Shown: positions 42,264-52,830, counted from the stretch's first letter. The stretch is 64,000 bases of DNA from Pseudomonas wenzhouensis (GCF_021029445.1 NZ_CP072610.1:372001-436000); one strand, 5' to 3'. Numbers and translations are program-made. The notes: a model not told the origin generated them from the letters alone.

Positions 42264-42333
42264 GTCGCCCCGGGTGTGCGCTGGGCATGGTCGAGACATA
42301 ACCTGAACAGCCAATACCTGAGGAGATACACAC

Positions 42334-43323
42334 ATGCGCACTCTGACCCTGCTGGCCGGATTGTGTTTGGGCGCCAGCGCCTGGGCCAATCTACCGGCCA
42401 ATGAACCCGTCGAGCCGATCGCACCGGCCGAGATCACTGATCCGGCCAAGGTGGAGCTGGGCAAGCAGCTCTTCTTCGACCCGCGCCTGTCGCGCTCGGG
42501 GTTCATTTCTTGCAACTCCTGCCACAACCTGTCGATGGGGGGCAGCGACAACCTGCCGAGCTCAATCGGCCACAACTGGCAGCAAGGGCCGATCAATTCA
42601 CCGACCGTGCTCAATTCCAGTCTCAACCTCGCGCAGTTCTGGGATGGCCGCGCCGCCGACCTCAAGGAACAGGCCGCCGGCCCTATCGCCAACCCGATGG
42701 AAATGGCCTTTACCCACATTCTCGCCGTCGACGTGCTGCGCTCGATCCCGCAATACCGCGAGTCGTTCAAGGCCGTGTACAAAACCGACGAGATCACCCT
42801 GGACGAAGTGACCGATGCTATCGCCGAGTTCGAGAAGACCCTGGTCACGCCCAACTCGCGTTTCGACCTGTGGCTCAAGGGGGATGCTGAGGCCATCACC
42901 AAGACCGAGCTGGAAGGTTACGAGCTGTTCAAGTCCATCGGCTGCGTGGCTTGCCACAACGGCCCGGCGCTGGGCGGCAACTCGTTCCAGAAGATGGGCC
43001 TGGTAGAACCCTATGAAACCAGCAACCCCGCCGAAGGCGTTGCCGGTCTGACTGGCAAGGATGCCGACCGCTTCAAGTTCAAGGTGCCGACCCTGCGCAA
43101 CGTCGAACTGACCTATCCCTACTTCCACGACGGTGCCTACTGGAAGCTGGAAGAGTCGGTGGACATCATGGCGCGCCTGCAGCTCGGCCGGCAGCTGAGC
43201 GAAGGCGATATTGGCAAGATCACCGCCTTCCTCAAGACCCTGACCGGCGAGCAGCCGAGTTTTGCCCTACCGATCCTGCCGCCGTCGAACAACGATACGC
43301 CAAGGCCGCAGCCGTTCGAGTGA
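42334..43323 (+). CDS. ccpA: Di-haem cytochrome c peroxidase
   Basis: 329 residues with a signal peptide (MRTLTLLAGLCLGASAWA). Two class I haem sites: SCNSCHN (residues about 60-66) and GCVACHN (about 206-212). Reduces H2O2 to water in the periplasm using electrons from cytochromes or azurin. QLFFDPRLSRSGFISC, INSPTVLNSSLNLAQFWDGRAADL and the low-potential domain are typical, and the Met ligand region is present (NSFQKMGL). Preceded by an ANR box. ccpR is a synonym. Confidence 0.93.
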   Translation: MRTLTLLAGLCLGASAWANLPANEPVEPIAPAEITDPAKVELGKQLFFDPRLSRSGFISCNSCHNLSMGGSDNLPSSIGHNWQQGPINSPTVLNSSLNLAQFWDGRAADLKEQAAGPIANPMEMAFTHILAVDVLRSIPQYRESFKAVYKTDEITLDEVTDAIAEFEKTLVTPNSRFDLWLKGDAEAITKTELEGYELFKSIGCVACHNGPALGGNSFQKMGLVEPYETSNPAEGVAGLTGKDADRFKFKVPTLRNVELTYPYFHDGAYWKLEESVDIMARLQLGRQLSEGDIGKITAFLKTLTGEQPSFALPILPPSNNDTPRPQPFE

Positions 43324-43332
43324 GCAGGCTGT

Positions 43333-43368
43333 AACGATAACGCCCGGCATATGCCGGGCGTTATCGTT
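43333..43368. terminator. 36-bp perfect palindrome between ccpA and aguA
   Basis: Arms AACGATAACGCCCGGCAT and ATGCCGGGCGTTATCGTT form an uninterrupted palindrome. It ends with TTT on the plus strand and AAC on the other, so it can terminate both convergent transcripts. Confidence 0.8.
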
Positions 43369-43405
43369 TCGTGGGCGGCGAGTGACTCCCGCCGGAGTTG
43401 GCGCG

Positions 43406-44503
43406 CTAGCCTTTGGGTTGTTGCTGGGTGATGCAATGGATATTGCCGCCGCCGAGTAGAATCTCGCGGCCCGGCACCATCACCACGCGATGCTCGGGGA
43501 ACACGCGCTCCAGGATGGCGTGCGCCTCTTCGTCCTTCGGGTCATCGAAGCTGGGCGCGACGATGCCGCCGTTGACGATGAGGAAGTTGACGTAGGAACC
43601 GGCCAGGCGCACCTCCGGGCTGCGCTCCTGGCTGCCTTCGACCATGTCGACGCCGGCGCACTCCTCGGCAGTGGCGTGCAGTGGGCCCGGGATCGGCATC
43701 TTGTGCACGGTCAGCTGACGACCTTTGGCGTCGCGCGCGCTTTCCAGCACGCGCATGGCGGCCTGACAGCGCGGGTAGTTGGGATCGTTCTGATCATCGG
43801 TCCAGGCCAGCAGCACTTCACCCGGACGTACGTAGCAGCAGAAGTTGTCGACGTGGCCATCGGTCTCGTCGTTGTACAGGCCGTCCGGCAGCCAGATCAC
43901 CGTGTCGATGGCCAGGTGCTCGTGCAGCACAGCCTCGATCTCTTCACGCGACAGGTGCGGGTTGCGGTTGCGGTTCAGCAGGCACTCTTCGGTGGTGATC
44001 AGGGTGCCTTCGCCGTCGACATGGATCGAGCCGCCTTCGAGCACGAACCCTTCGGTGCGGTAGCGCTTGCAGCCTTCGATCTCAAGGATCTTGCGCGCCA
44101 CCTGATCATCACGCAGCCAGGGCCAGTACAGGCCGCCGTCGAAGCCGCCCCAGGCGTTGAAGGCCCAGTCCACGCCGCGCACGTCGCCGCTGTCGTTGAT
44201 CACGAAGGTCGGCCCGGTATCGCGTACCCAGGCATCGTCGGTGGTGATTTCCACCAGGCGGATGTTGTCATCGTCCAGGCGGGCGCGGGCGTTTTCATAC
44301 TGCGCGGCGCTGACGCAGACGGTCACCGGCTCGAACTGGGCGATGGCCTTGGCCACGGCGGTGAAGGCCGCCTGCGCCGGCTTGCCGCCGTTGCGCCAGT
44401 TGTCCGGACGCTCGGGCCAGACCATCCAGGTCTGGCTGTGCGGCGCCCATTCGGCGGGCATATGGAAACCATCGGCGCGTGGTGTGGTGTTCAGCGTGGT
44501 CAT
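43406..44503 (-). CDS. aguA: Agmatine deiminase
   Basis: 365 residues. Converts agmatine to N-carbamoylputrescine and ammonia. Catalytic Cys357 in [11 protein letters not shown], plus the guanidinium-binding [13 protein letters not shown] and the His in [22 protein letters not shown]; all as in the P. aeruginosa enzyme. Second gene after aguB; a REP element (44513-44572) separates them. Cytosolic. Together with aguB it turns agmatine into putrescine. Confidence 0.96.
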   Translation of the reverse strand: MTTLNTTPRADGFHMPAEWAPHSQTWMVWPERPDNWRNGGKPAQAAFTAVAKAIAQFEPVTVCVSAAQYENARARLDDDNIRLVEITTDDAWVRDTGPTFVINDSGDVRGVDWAFNAWGGFDGGLYWPWLRDDQVARKILEIEGCKRYRTEGFVLEGGSIHVDGEGTLITTEECLLNRNRNPHLSREEIEAVLHEHLAIDTVIWLPDGLYNDETDGHVDNFCCYVRPGEVLLAWTDDQNDPNYPRCQAAMRVLESARDAKGRQLTVHKMPIPGPLHATAEECAGVDMVEGSQERSPEVRLAGSYVNFLIVNGGIVAPSFDDPKDEEAHAILERVFPEHRVVMVPGREILLGGGNIHCITQQQPKG

Positions 44504-44512
44504 GTTTCACCT

Positions 44513-44572
44513 GTAGCCCGGATGCAATCCGGGGAGTCGTGAGAAAAAGCCCCGGATTGCATCCGGGCTACG
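44513..44572. repeat. REP element, family B, inside the aguBA operon
   Basis: GTAGCCCGGATGCAATCCGGG ... CCCCGGATTGCATCCGGGCTAC. It fills the gap between aguB and aguA almost completely (70 bp), so it is transcribed in the middle of the operon and may tune the aguB:aguA ratio. Another copy is at 63360-63418. Confidence 0.8.
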
Positions 44573-44573
44573 T

Positions 44574-45455
44574 TCATTCGGACAGGCTTTCGCCATCGAG
44601 CGTGGAAAGCGGCCAGTATAGGTTCGGCCGGCGGTCGCGGAACACACCCCAGGCGGTACGCACCTTCTCCAGCTCGGTCAGATCGAAGCTGTGCACCAGC
44701 ACGCCTTCCTCGGTCTGGTTCAGCTCCTCGACCTTCTCGCCGAACTGGTCGGCGATGAACGAACTGCCGTAGAAGGTGATGGCGTAGCCGTCCTGTTCCT
44801 CGCGGCCGATGCGGTTGCTTGCCACCAGCGGCATCAGGTTGGCGCCGGCATGGCCCTGCTGTACGCGCTGCCAGTGCTCGCGTGAATTGATGCTGGCGTC
44901 GTGCGGTTCGCTGCCGATGGCGGTGGGGTAGAAGAGGATTTCCGCGCCCATCAGCGCCATGCTGCGTGCGCACTCCGGGAACCACTGATCCCAGCAGATG
45001 CCCACGCCGATGCGCGCATAGGCGGTATCCCAGACCTTGAAGCCGGTATCGCCCGGGTTGAAGTAGTACTTCTCGTGATAGCCGGGGCCGTCGGGGATAT
45101 GGCTTTTCCGATAAATCCCGAGGTTCGTGCCGTCGGCATCGAGGATGGTGATGCTGTTGAAACGGGCGCGACCGGCGCGCTCGAAGAAGCTGATCGGCAG
45201 CACCACCTTCAGTTCCGCCGCGACCTTGCTGAAGTGCGCAATGGCCGGGTTGTCCTCGACCGTGGTGGCCAGCTGGGTGTAGTCGGCATTGGGCTTCTGG
45301 CAGAAGTAGGGTGTCTCGAACAGCTCCTGAATCAGGATGATCTGCGCGCCCTGGGCTGCCGCTTGACGCACCAGCTTCTCGGCATTGGCGATGTTCGCAG
45401 GAGTATCCCAGGAGCAGGCCATCTGGGTCGCGGCAACGGTGACGATACGGGACAT
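44574..45455 (-). CDS. aguB: N-carbamoylputrescine amidohydrolase
   Basis: 293 residues. Nitrilase-superfamily enzyme that hydrolyses N-carbamoylputrescine to putrescine, CO2 and ammonia. Catalytic triad: Glu in LIQELFETPYF, Lys in GIYRKSHIPDGPGYHEKYYF, Cys in GVGICWDQWFPE. The start MSRIVTVAATQMACSWD has AAGAGG 6 bases before it; the long upstream frame is noncoding. Upstream lie the candidate AguR operators at 45544-45620. Confidence 0.96.
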   Translation of the reverse strand: MSRIVTVAATQMACSWDTPANIANAEKLVRQAAAQGAQIILIQELFETPYFCQKPNADYTQLATTVEDNPAIAHFSKVAAELKVVLPISFFERAGRARFNSITILDADGTNLGIYRKSHIPDGPGYHEKYYFNPGDTGFKVWDTAYARIGVGICWDQWFPECARSMALMGAEILFYPTAIGSEPHDASINSREHWQRVQQGHAGANLMPLVASNRIGREEQDGYAITFYGSSFIADQFGEKVEELNQTEEGVLVHSFDLTELEKVRTAWGVFRDRRPNLYWPLSTLDGESLSE

Positions 45456-45543
45456 AAAGCACCTCTTGGAGTGATATGAGGCCTGATATCGGCCTGCGCG
45501 GGGCGCCATGGTGGAAGTTCGACCAAGGCTGGATGGTCGATTT

Positions 45544-45620
45544 ATATTCGATAAAAATCGAATATGAAAGTGGTATTTGATCTTGAAAGCCAAAGTTAGC
45601 AGATTTTTATCGAATAAATA
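45544..45620. promoter_or_regulatory. Candidate AguR operators before aguB
   Basis: A perfect inverted repeat, ATATTCGAT-aaaa-ATCGAATAT (45544-45565), and a second site with the same core in reverse, TATCGAATA (45609-45617). They lie 89-165 bases upstream of the aguB ATG, in the 295-bp gap after the TetR-family gene. The strong AT content against the surrounding GC-rich DNA also suggests a promoter here. Confidence 0.6.
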
Positions 45621-45750
45621 TCTGCGTTTGGTCGGGTTCGGGCGCGGGCTCATCCGCGACGTATAGCGGGCCGGCAGCAGACTTATTTGTGACAGAGGGT
45701 GGGGCGCGAACCGGCGGTGTCAGGTTTGTTAAGGCGCAGGCTGGGGGAAA

Positions 45751-46392
45751 TCAGGCCAACGGCTCGGGGCGCTTGGGCAGGGCGGGCGGGAGGTACAGGC
45801 CGAGGTAGGCATCGAACACGCGCATGCCTTCTTCGGCCAGGCGCGGGGTGATGTGGCCGTGCAACTGCACGGAACGCGCATAAACACGATCACCCAGCGA
45901 CATCGCCAGGTTGAAAACGTCGATATCCTTCGGCAATTGCGGCAGGGGGAAGTGACGATCGAACAGTGCATGCATCAATCGGCCCAATTCCAGGTCGTGC
46001 TGCTGATCGGCCTGAGTCACTTCGGCCAGGCCGTGCTGTGCCAGGATCAGTTGGCGCGCTGCAGCATCCTCGGCATAGATGGCCAGCATGCGCTGCTCGA
46101 TCAGGCGCGAGAGGTCGTGCCAGCTACGCAGGGCAGTGTGATCGATCGGCTGCTGCAGGCTGGCGCGAAAGGCTGCATGCACGTCGGCGGTCAGCCCTTC
46201 GAGCAGGGCCGGTACGCTGGCGAAGAAATGGTAGATCGACGAGGGCGGGATGCCGGCGCGTTCAGCCACTGTGTAGATCGACAGGGTGGCCATGCCTTGC
46301 TCGGCCAGCAGCTCGCGCGCTGCCGTGAGGATCTGGACGATCCTCGCCTGGCTGCTGGCGCGGGGTTTGCGCGGGCTGGCAGTGCGCGACAT
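45751..46392 (-). CDS. aguR: TetR-family regulator, probable AguR
   Basis: 213 residues. The ATG at 46392 has GAGGAG 7 bases upstream; a TTG two codons earlier is rejected. TetR DNA-binding domain at the N-terminus: ARIVQILTAARELLAEQGMATLSIYTVAERAGIPPSSIYHFFASVPALLEGL. The C-terminal ligand domain has no recognisable match. In P. aeruginosa the gene just upstream of aguBA is aguR, which represses it until agmatine or N-carbamoylputrescine is present; the position here is the same. The symbol rests on this context. Confidence 0.75.
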   Translation of the reverse strand: MSRTASPRKPRASSQARIVQILTAARELLAEQGMATLSIYTVAERAGIPPSSIYHFFASVPALLEGLTADVHAAFRASLQQPIDHTALRSWHDLSRLIEQRMLAIYAEDAAARQLILAQHGLAEVTQADQQHDLELGRLMHALFDRHFPLPQLPKDIDVFNLAMSLGDRVYARSVQLHGHITPRLAEEGMRVFDAYLGLYLPPALPKRPEPLA

Positions 46393-46499
46393 GAACAAGC
46401 TCCTCGGTTGTGAGGCGCTATTGGACGTCAGGCGCGGTCACTTGGGCAAGCAGGCTGAGCCGCCCGGCACTCTTGAGCGGGTGTGGGCGGCTTCTGCGC

Positions 46500-47879
46500 T
46501 TACACGGTATGCAGGTACCAGTTGTACTCGAGGTCGGAGATGGTGGTCTCGAACTCTTGCAGCTCGGCTTCCTTGCAGGCGACGAAGATGTCGATGTACT
46601 TCGAGTCGATGTACTTGTTCATCACCTCGCTGTCGTCCAGCTCGCGCAGGGCGTCACGCAGGTTGTTCGGCAGGCTGGGCTCGAGCTGCTCGTAAGAGTT
46701 GCCTTCGATCGGCTCGCCCGGCTCGATCTGGTTGGTCAGGCCGTGGTGGATACCGGCGAGGATCGACGCCAGCATCAGGTAGGGGTTGGCGTCGGCGCCG
46801 GCTACGCGGTGTTCGATGCGCACGGCATCCGGACTGCCGGTGGGGATGCGAACGGCCACGGTGCGGTTGTCCAGTGCCCAGCTCGGTGCGTTGGGCACGT
46901 AGAACTGCGCGCCGAAGCGGCGGTAGGAGTTGACGTTGGGGCAGAGGAAGGCCATCGACGCGGCCATGGTGTCGAGAATGCCGCCCACGGCATGGCGCAG
47001 CGAGCTGTTCTGCAGCGGATCGTCGGCGGCGAAGATGTTCTTGCCGGTCTTCTTGTCCAGCAGCGAGATGTGCACGTGCAGACCGTTGCCCGCCTGGCCC
47101 GGGTAGGGCTTGGCCATGAAGGTGGAATCCATCTCATGGTCGTAGGCGATGTTCTTGATCAGGCGCTTGAGCAGTAGCGCATAGTCGCAGGCCTTGATGG
47201 CGTCTTCGACGTGATGCAGGTTGACCTCGAACTGTGCCGGGGCGCTTTCCTTGACGATGGCGTCGGCCGGGATGTCCTGTTCCTTGGCGGCTTCGAGCAT
47301 GTCCTGCAGGCAGTCGACGTACTCGTCGAGGTCGTCGATCAGATAGACCTGGGTGGAATGCGGGCGCTTGCCGGAGATCGGCGAGCGCGGCGGCTGTGGG
47401 CGGCCGTTCACGTTCTCCTGGTCGATCAGGTAGAACTCCAGTTCGAAGGCTGCGCAGATGCGCAGGCCCAGTTCGTCGAACTTCTGCACCACCTGGCGCA
47501 ATACCTCGCGTGGGTCGGCGAAGAAAGGCGTGCCGTCCAGCTCGTGCATGGTCATCAGCAGTTGCGCGGTCGGGCGCTTCTGCCAGGGTTCGTTGCACAG
47601 GGTATTGGGGATGGGGAAGCAAATACGGTCGGCGTCGCCGATGTCCAGGCCGAGGCCGGTGCTTTCGACGGTGGAGCCGTTGATGTCCAGGGCAAAGAGC
47701 GAGGCCGGCAGGTTGATACCTTTCTCGTACACCTTGTGCAGGGCATTGCGGTCGATGCGCTTGCCGCGCACCACACCATTCATATCTGCAATAAGAAGGT
47801 CGACGAACTGGACCTCGGGATGTTCCTTGAGGAACGCGTTCGCTTCATTGAGCTGAACGGCACGCGGGGGTACCGACAT
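46500..47879 (-). CDS. spuI: Gamma-glutamylpolyamine synthetase (glutamine synthetase family)
   Basis: 459 residues. GS-like enzyme that attaches glutamate to putrescine or other polyamines at the expense of ATP. Beta-grasp N-domain with FVDLLIADMNGVVRGKRID, then the catalytic domain: EFYLIDQ, GNGLHVHISLLDKKTGKN, NSYRRFG and RIEHRVAGADANPYL. No adenylylation tyrosine motif of true GlnA is visible. Lies on the minus strand, opposite to spuB; the 798-bp gap between them carries the control region. Confidence 0.9.
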   Translation of the reverse strand: MSVPPRAVQLNEANAFLKEHPEVQFVDLLIADMNGVVRGKRIDRNALHKVYEKGINLPASLFALDINGSTVESTGLGLDIGDADRICFPIPNTLCNEPWQKRPTAQLLMTMHELDGTPFFADPREVLRQVVQKFDELGLRICAAFELEFYLIDQENVNGRPQPPRSPISGKRPHSTQVYLIDDLDEYVDCLQDMLEAAKEQDIPADAIVKESAPAQFEVNLHHVEDAIKACDYALLLKRLIKNIAYDHEMDSTFMAKPYPGQAGNGLHVHISLLDKKTGKNIFAADDPLQNSSLRHAVGGILDTMAASMAFLCPNVNSYRRFGAQFYVPNAPSWALDNRTVAVRIPTGSPDAVRIEHRVAGADANPYLMLASILAGIHHGLTNQIEPGEPIEGNSYEQLEPSLPNNLRDALRELDDSEVMNKYIDSKYIDIFVACKEAELQEFETTISDLEYNWYLHTV

Positions 47880-48677
47880 GATGCAACACCTTTTTGTTAA
47901 ATATATCAATCATGCGACTGCATGGGTGTGAGTCAATCCGAAACGCACTTTACTGTCAAGCTGGCCCCGTCGTGCCCTGCGTTGGAGCATCATGGCCATT
48001 TTTGGGGCATTTCAGAGCCTTTCAGTGCGCCTCGGAGGCTGAGCGGCCGGGCTGCTCAGTGGGGTGTGTTCAATTTTTTACAGAGCTATTGTGTAAAAAA
48101 ATGAACAAAGCTAAGCTCGGCTCAAACCCACTAACAGCAATAATACGGGTGCCCCATGTTTTGCCTGCCGACCACCGGCGTCAGCGTTTGTAGCAGTGTC
48201 ACGGGTTTTGCCAATGCCTTGCGCGGCCTCGAAATGAGTGTGCGCAAGCGGCGAGCTACCCGTACCAGTGCGCCTCGCCAGGGTGTGACGTCGCAGTCTT
48301 GCCTTTTCGCCCTTGCAGCGCCGCTCGGCCTGCCTGATCGGGCTTTCTCTCCGTTCGATAACCTGCACGATAGCGCACACGACGCCATGGCGCGCCCCTG
48401 TCGGCCGCCTGTGCGGGCCAGTGCGACGCCTGCTGCATGTACCGAAGCTGTCGCATGCCCGCCATTGCGCGCGTCAGAGGCATTGCTGCAACTGTCCAAG
48501 GAGGCGCAGTTTTCTTTGCCTGGTATGCAAACTCGGGTGTCGGAGGTGCTCTGCCCCTAGTAGCATCCACCCGAATATCTCGTCTTCTTCCAGGCCTTTG
48601 GTGAGGCTTGCAGGGGGAAGGCGGTGCAACGCTGAACCGGCTATACATCTAGTAGGTTCTACAACCCTGAGGTCTCT
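47880..48677. other. Long spuI-spuB intergenic region, no gene
   Basis: 798 bp between divergent spuI and spuB. Frames of 120-135 codons exist but are rich in Cys, Arg and Ser in shadow fashion and none has a convincing start or known likeness. The region holds the paired PuuR-like boxes (48068-48106), an AT-rich stretch at 47885-47915 next to spuI, and nothing else recognisable. In P. aeruginosa the corresponding gap contains spuA. Confidence 0.6.
48068..48106. promoter_or_regulatory. Inverted pair of PuuR-like boxes
   Basis: Arms GTTCAATTTTTTACAG (48068-48083) and GTGTAAAAAAATGAAC (48091-48106) pair at 14 of 16 positions. The right arm AAAAAAATGAACA resembles the E. coli PuuR consensus AAAATATAATGAACA. 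The PuuR relative PauR controls polyamine genes in P. aeruginosa and could bind here, 190 bases upstream of spuI. Confidence 0.55.
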
Positions 48678-50036
48678 ATGAGTACCAAGTTAGACCAGCT
48701 CACGAGCTGGCTGAAAGAACGCAAAATCACCGAAGTCGAATGCCTGATCAGCGACCTGACCGGCATTGCCCGTGGCAAGATCTCGCCGACCAACAAGTTT
48801 CTCGACGAGAAGGGCATGCGCCTGCCCGAGAGCGTGCTGCTGCAGACCGTTACGGGCGATTACGTCGAGGACGACATCTATTACGAGTTGCTCGACGAGG
48901 CGGATATCGACATGTTCTGCCGTCCGGACGCCAACGCTGTCTTCGTCGTGCCCTGGGCCATCGAGCCCACCGCCATGGTGATTCACGACACCTTCGACAA
49001 GCAGGGCAACCCCATCGAGCTGTCGCCGCGCAACATCCTCAAGAAAGTGCTGCAGATGTACGCCGACAAGGGTTGGAAGCCCATCGTCGCACCGGAAATG
49101 GAGTTCTACCTGACCAAGCGCAACAGCGACCCGGACTTCCCTCTGGTGGCGCCGGTTGGGCGTTCCGGCAGGCCGGAAACCGGTCGTCAGAGCTTCTCCA
49201 TCGACGCGGCGAACGAGTTCGACCCGCTGTTCGAAGACATGTACGACTGGTGCGAGCTGCAAGGCCTGGATCTGGATACCCTGATCCACGAAGAAGGCCC
49301 GGCGCAGATGGAAATCAACTTCCGTCATGGCGATGCCTTGCACCTGGCCGACCAGATTCTGGTGTTCAAGCGCACCATGCGTGAGGCCGCGCTCAAGCAT
49401 GATGTGGCAGCCACCTTCATGGCCAAGCCGATCACCGACGAGCCGGGCAGCGCCATGCATATTCACCAGAGCGTGGTTGATCTGAAGACTGGCAAGAACA
49501 TCTTCTCCAACGACGACGGCACCATGAGCGAGCTGTTCCTGCACCACATCGGTGGCCTGCAGAAGTACATCCCCGAGCTGTTGCCGCTGTTCGCGCCGAA
49601 CGTCAACTCGTTCCGCCGCTTCCTGCCCGATACCTCGGCGCCGGTGAACGTGGAATGGGGCGAGGAGAATCGCACCGTGGGCCTGCGCGTGCCGGAGGCC
49701 AGCCCGCAGAACCGCCGTGTGGAAAACCGCCTGGCCGGGGCCGATGCCAACCCTTACCTGGTGCTGGCGGCGACGCTGCTGTGCGGCTACATGGGCATGG
49801 TCGGCGGGGTCAAGCCCGGTGCGCCGGTCAAGGGGCGTGGTTACGAGCGGCGCAACCTGCGCCTGCCGGTGACCATCGAAAGTGCCCTGGAACGCATGGA
49901 AGCCTGCAAGGACGCCGAGAAATTCCTCGGCGAGAAATTCATCCGTGGCTATGTCGCGGTCAAGCGTGCCGAGCACGAGAACTTCAAGCGGGTGATCAGT
50001 TCCTGGGAGCGCGAGTTCCTGTTGTTGTCGGTTTAG
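48678..50036 (+). CDS. spuB: Gamma-glutamylpolyamine synthetase SpuB
   Basis: 452 residues. Second GS-family enzyme of the cluster: WLKERKITEVECLISDLTGIARGKISPTNKF, EMEFYLTKRN, GSAMHIHQSVVDLKTGKN, APNVNSFRRF and NRRVENRLAGADANPYLVLA. About 40% similar by eye to SpuI; the two are paralogues with overlapping polyamine preferences in P. aeruginosa. A REP element (50049-50107) lies between it and spuC. Confidence 0.9.
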   Translation: MSTKLDQLTSWLKERKITEVECLISDLTGIARGKISPTNKFLDEKGMRLPESVLLQTVTGDYVEDDIYYELLDEADIDMFCRPDANAVFVVPWAIEPTAMVIHDTFDKQGNPIELSPRNILKKVLQMYADKGWKPIVAPEMEFYLTKRNSDPDFPLVAPVGRSGRPETGRQSFSIDAANEFDPLFEDMYDWCELQGLDLDTLIHEEGPAQMEINFRHGDALHLADQILVFKRTMREAALKHDVAATFMAKPITDEPGSAMHIHQSVVDLKTGKNIFSNDDGTMSELFLHHIGGLQKYIPELLPLFAPNVNSFRRFLPDTSAPVNVEWGEENRTVGLRVPEASPQNRRVENRLAGADANPYLVLAATLLCGYMGMVGGVKPGAPVKGRGYERRNLRLPVTIESALERMEACKDAEKFLGEKFIRGYVAVKRAEHENFKRVISSWEREFLLLSV

Positions 50037-50048
50037 TCCGGCGCAGCT

Positions 50049-50107
50049 GTAGGGTGGGCTTTAGCCCACCATTGCAGGCCGACTCGGTGGGCTGAAGCCC
50101 ACCCTAC
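50049..50107. repeat. REP element, family A, between spuB and spuC
   Basis: GTAGGGTGGGCTTTAGCCCACC, a short spacer, then GGTGGGCTGAAGCCCACCCTAC, matching 16259-16326. Followed to 50145 by a further CCCACCCTACAG copy of the motif. Confidence 0.8.
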
Positions 50108-50187
50108 TTGAGCGCGCTGAAGCGGATCGCCGCCCGGCCCACCCTACAGCGCCGCGAGCCGGCAGGGCCAACAGATAAGGTGTGGTA

Positions 50188-51561
50188 ATGAGCAAGCAAG
50201 CGAACAATCCCAAGACTGCGCACTGGCAGGCGCTGAGCCAGGCCCATCACCTGGCGCCGTTCAGTGATTACAGGCAGCTGGCCGAAAAAGGCCCGCGCAT
50301 CATCACTGAAGCGAAAGGTGTGCACCTGTGGGACAGCGAGGGCAACAAGATCCTCGATGGCATGGCTGGCCTGTGGTGCGTGGCCGTCGGCTATGGCCGC
50401 GAGGAACTGGTCGCGGCTGCTTCCAAACAGATGTTGCAGCTGCCGTTCTACAACACCTTCTTCCAGACCGCCCACCCGCCGGTGCTGGAGCTGGCCCACG
50501 CCATTTCCCAGCTGGCGCCGGCTGGCATGAACCACGTGTTCTTCACCGGTTCGGGTTCGGAAGGCAACGACACCATGCTGCGCCTGGTACGCCACTACTG
50601 GGTATGCAAAGGCCAACCGCAGAAGAAGATCATCATCGGCCGCGACAACGGCTACCACGGCTCCACCGTGGCCGGCGCCAGCCTCGGCGGCATGAAGTTC
50701 ATGCACGAGCAGGGCGACCTGCCGATTCCGGGCATTGCCCATATCCCGCAGCCGTACTGGTTTGGTGAAGGCGGTGACATGAGCCCGGAAGCCTTCGGTA
50801 TCTGGGCGGCTGACCAGTTGGAGAAGAAGATTCTCGAACTGGGCGAGGAAAACGTGGCGGCCTTTATCGCTGAGCCGATCCAGGGTGCCGGCGGTGTGAT
50901 CATCCCGCCGGACACCTACTGGCCGCGCATCAAGGAAATCCTTGCCAAGTACGACATTCTCTTCGTCGCCGACGAAGTGATCTGCGGTTTCGGTCGTACC
51001 GGCGAGTGGTTTGGCAGCCAGTATTACGATTTGCAACCTGACCTGATGACCATCGCCAAAGGCCTCACCAGCGGTTATGTGCCGATGGGCGGGTTGATCG
51101 TCAGCGACAAGGTGTTCGCGGTGATCGAGGCGCACGGCGACTTCAACCACGGCTTCACCTACTCCGGTCACCCGGTGGCGGCAGCGGTGGGGCTGGAGAA
51201 CCTGCGCATTCTCAAGGAAGAAGGCATCGTCGAGCGGGTAAAAGCGCAAACGGCACCGTATTTGCAGAGTCGTTTGCGTGAGCTGGCGGATCACCCGCTG
51301 GTGGGCGAGGTACGCGGTATCGGCATGCTCGGCGCCATCGAACTGGTGCAGGACAAGGCCAGCCGCAAGCGTTACCCGAGTGACGTGGCTGCCGGCATGG
51401 TCTGTCGCGGACACTGCTTTAATAACGGTCTGATCATGCGCGCCGTGGGCGACACCATGATCATTGCGCCGCCGCTGGTGATCAGCACGGCAGAGATAGA
51501 CGAACTACTGGAAAAAGCACGCAAGTGCCTGGATCTGACCTTGCGTGACCTGTCGGTCTGA
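50188..51561 (+). CDS. spuC: Polyamine:pyruvate aminotransferase
   Basis: 457 residues. Class III PLP transaminase acting on putrescine, cadaverine and spermidine with pyruvate. The PLP lysine is in DLMTIAKGLTSGYVPMGG; other marks are FFTGSGSEGNDTMLRLVRHYW, RDNGYHGSTVAGASLGG, EPIQGAGGVIIPP and DEVICGFGRTG. Start ATG at 50188 with AAGGTG before it. Leads putrescine to 4-aminobutyraldehyde, an alternative to the glutamylation route. Confidence 0.94.
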   Translation: MSKQANNPKTAHWQALSQAHHLAPFSDYRQLAEKGPRIITEAKGVHLWDSEGNKILDGMAGLWCVAVGYGREELVAAASKQMLQLPFYNTFFQTAHPPVLELAHAISQLAPAGMNHVFFTGSGSEGNDTMLRLVRHYWVCKGQPQKKIIIGRDNGYHGSTVAGASLGGMKFMHEQGDLPIPGIAHIPQPYWFGEGGDMSPEAFGIWAADQLEKKILELGEENVAAFIAEPIQGAGGVIIPPDTYWPRIKEILAKYDILFVADEVICGFGRTGEWFGSQYYDLQPDLMTIAKGLTSGYVPMGGLIVSDKVFAVIEAHGDFNHGFTYSGHPVAAAVGLENLRILKEEGIVERVKAQTAPYLQSRLRELADHPLVGEVRGIGMLGAIELVQDKASRKRYPSDVAAGMVCRGHCFNNGLIMRAVGDTMIIAPPLVISTAEIDELLEKARKCLDLTLRDLSV

Positions 51562-51599
51562 ACGACCGCAGTCACGGAAAGTTGTCAGCGGTGCCATGA

Positions 51600-52790
<1,191 letters not shown>

Positions 52791-52803
52791 TCGCAGCAGT
52801 ACA

Positions 52804-52830
52804 GGCCTGGCGGGTATTGCCCGCCAGGCC
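52804..52830 (+). terminator. Hairpin between spuD and spuE
   Basis: GGCCTGGCGGG-tattg-CCCGCCAGGCC, perfect 11-bp stem, 14 bases after the spuD stop. Without a T run it probably stabilises the upstream mRNA. Confidence 0.65.

Noticed and set aside
48156..48560. 134-codon frame in the spuI-spuB gap
   Set aside because: Cys/Ser/Arg/Pro-rich composition typical of noncoding frames, no ribosome site, no recognisable domain.
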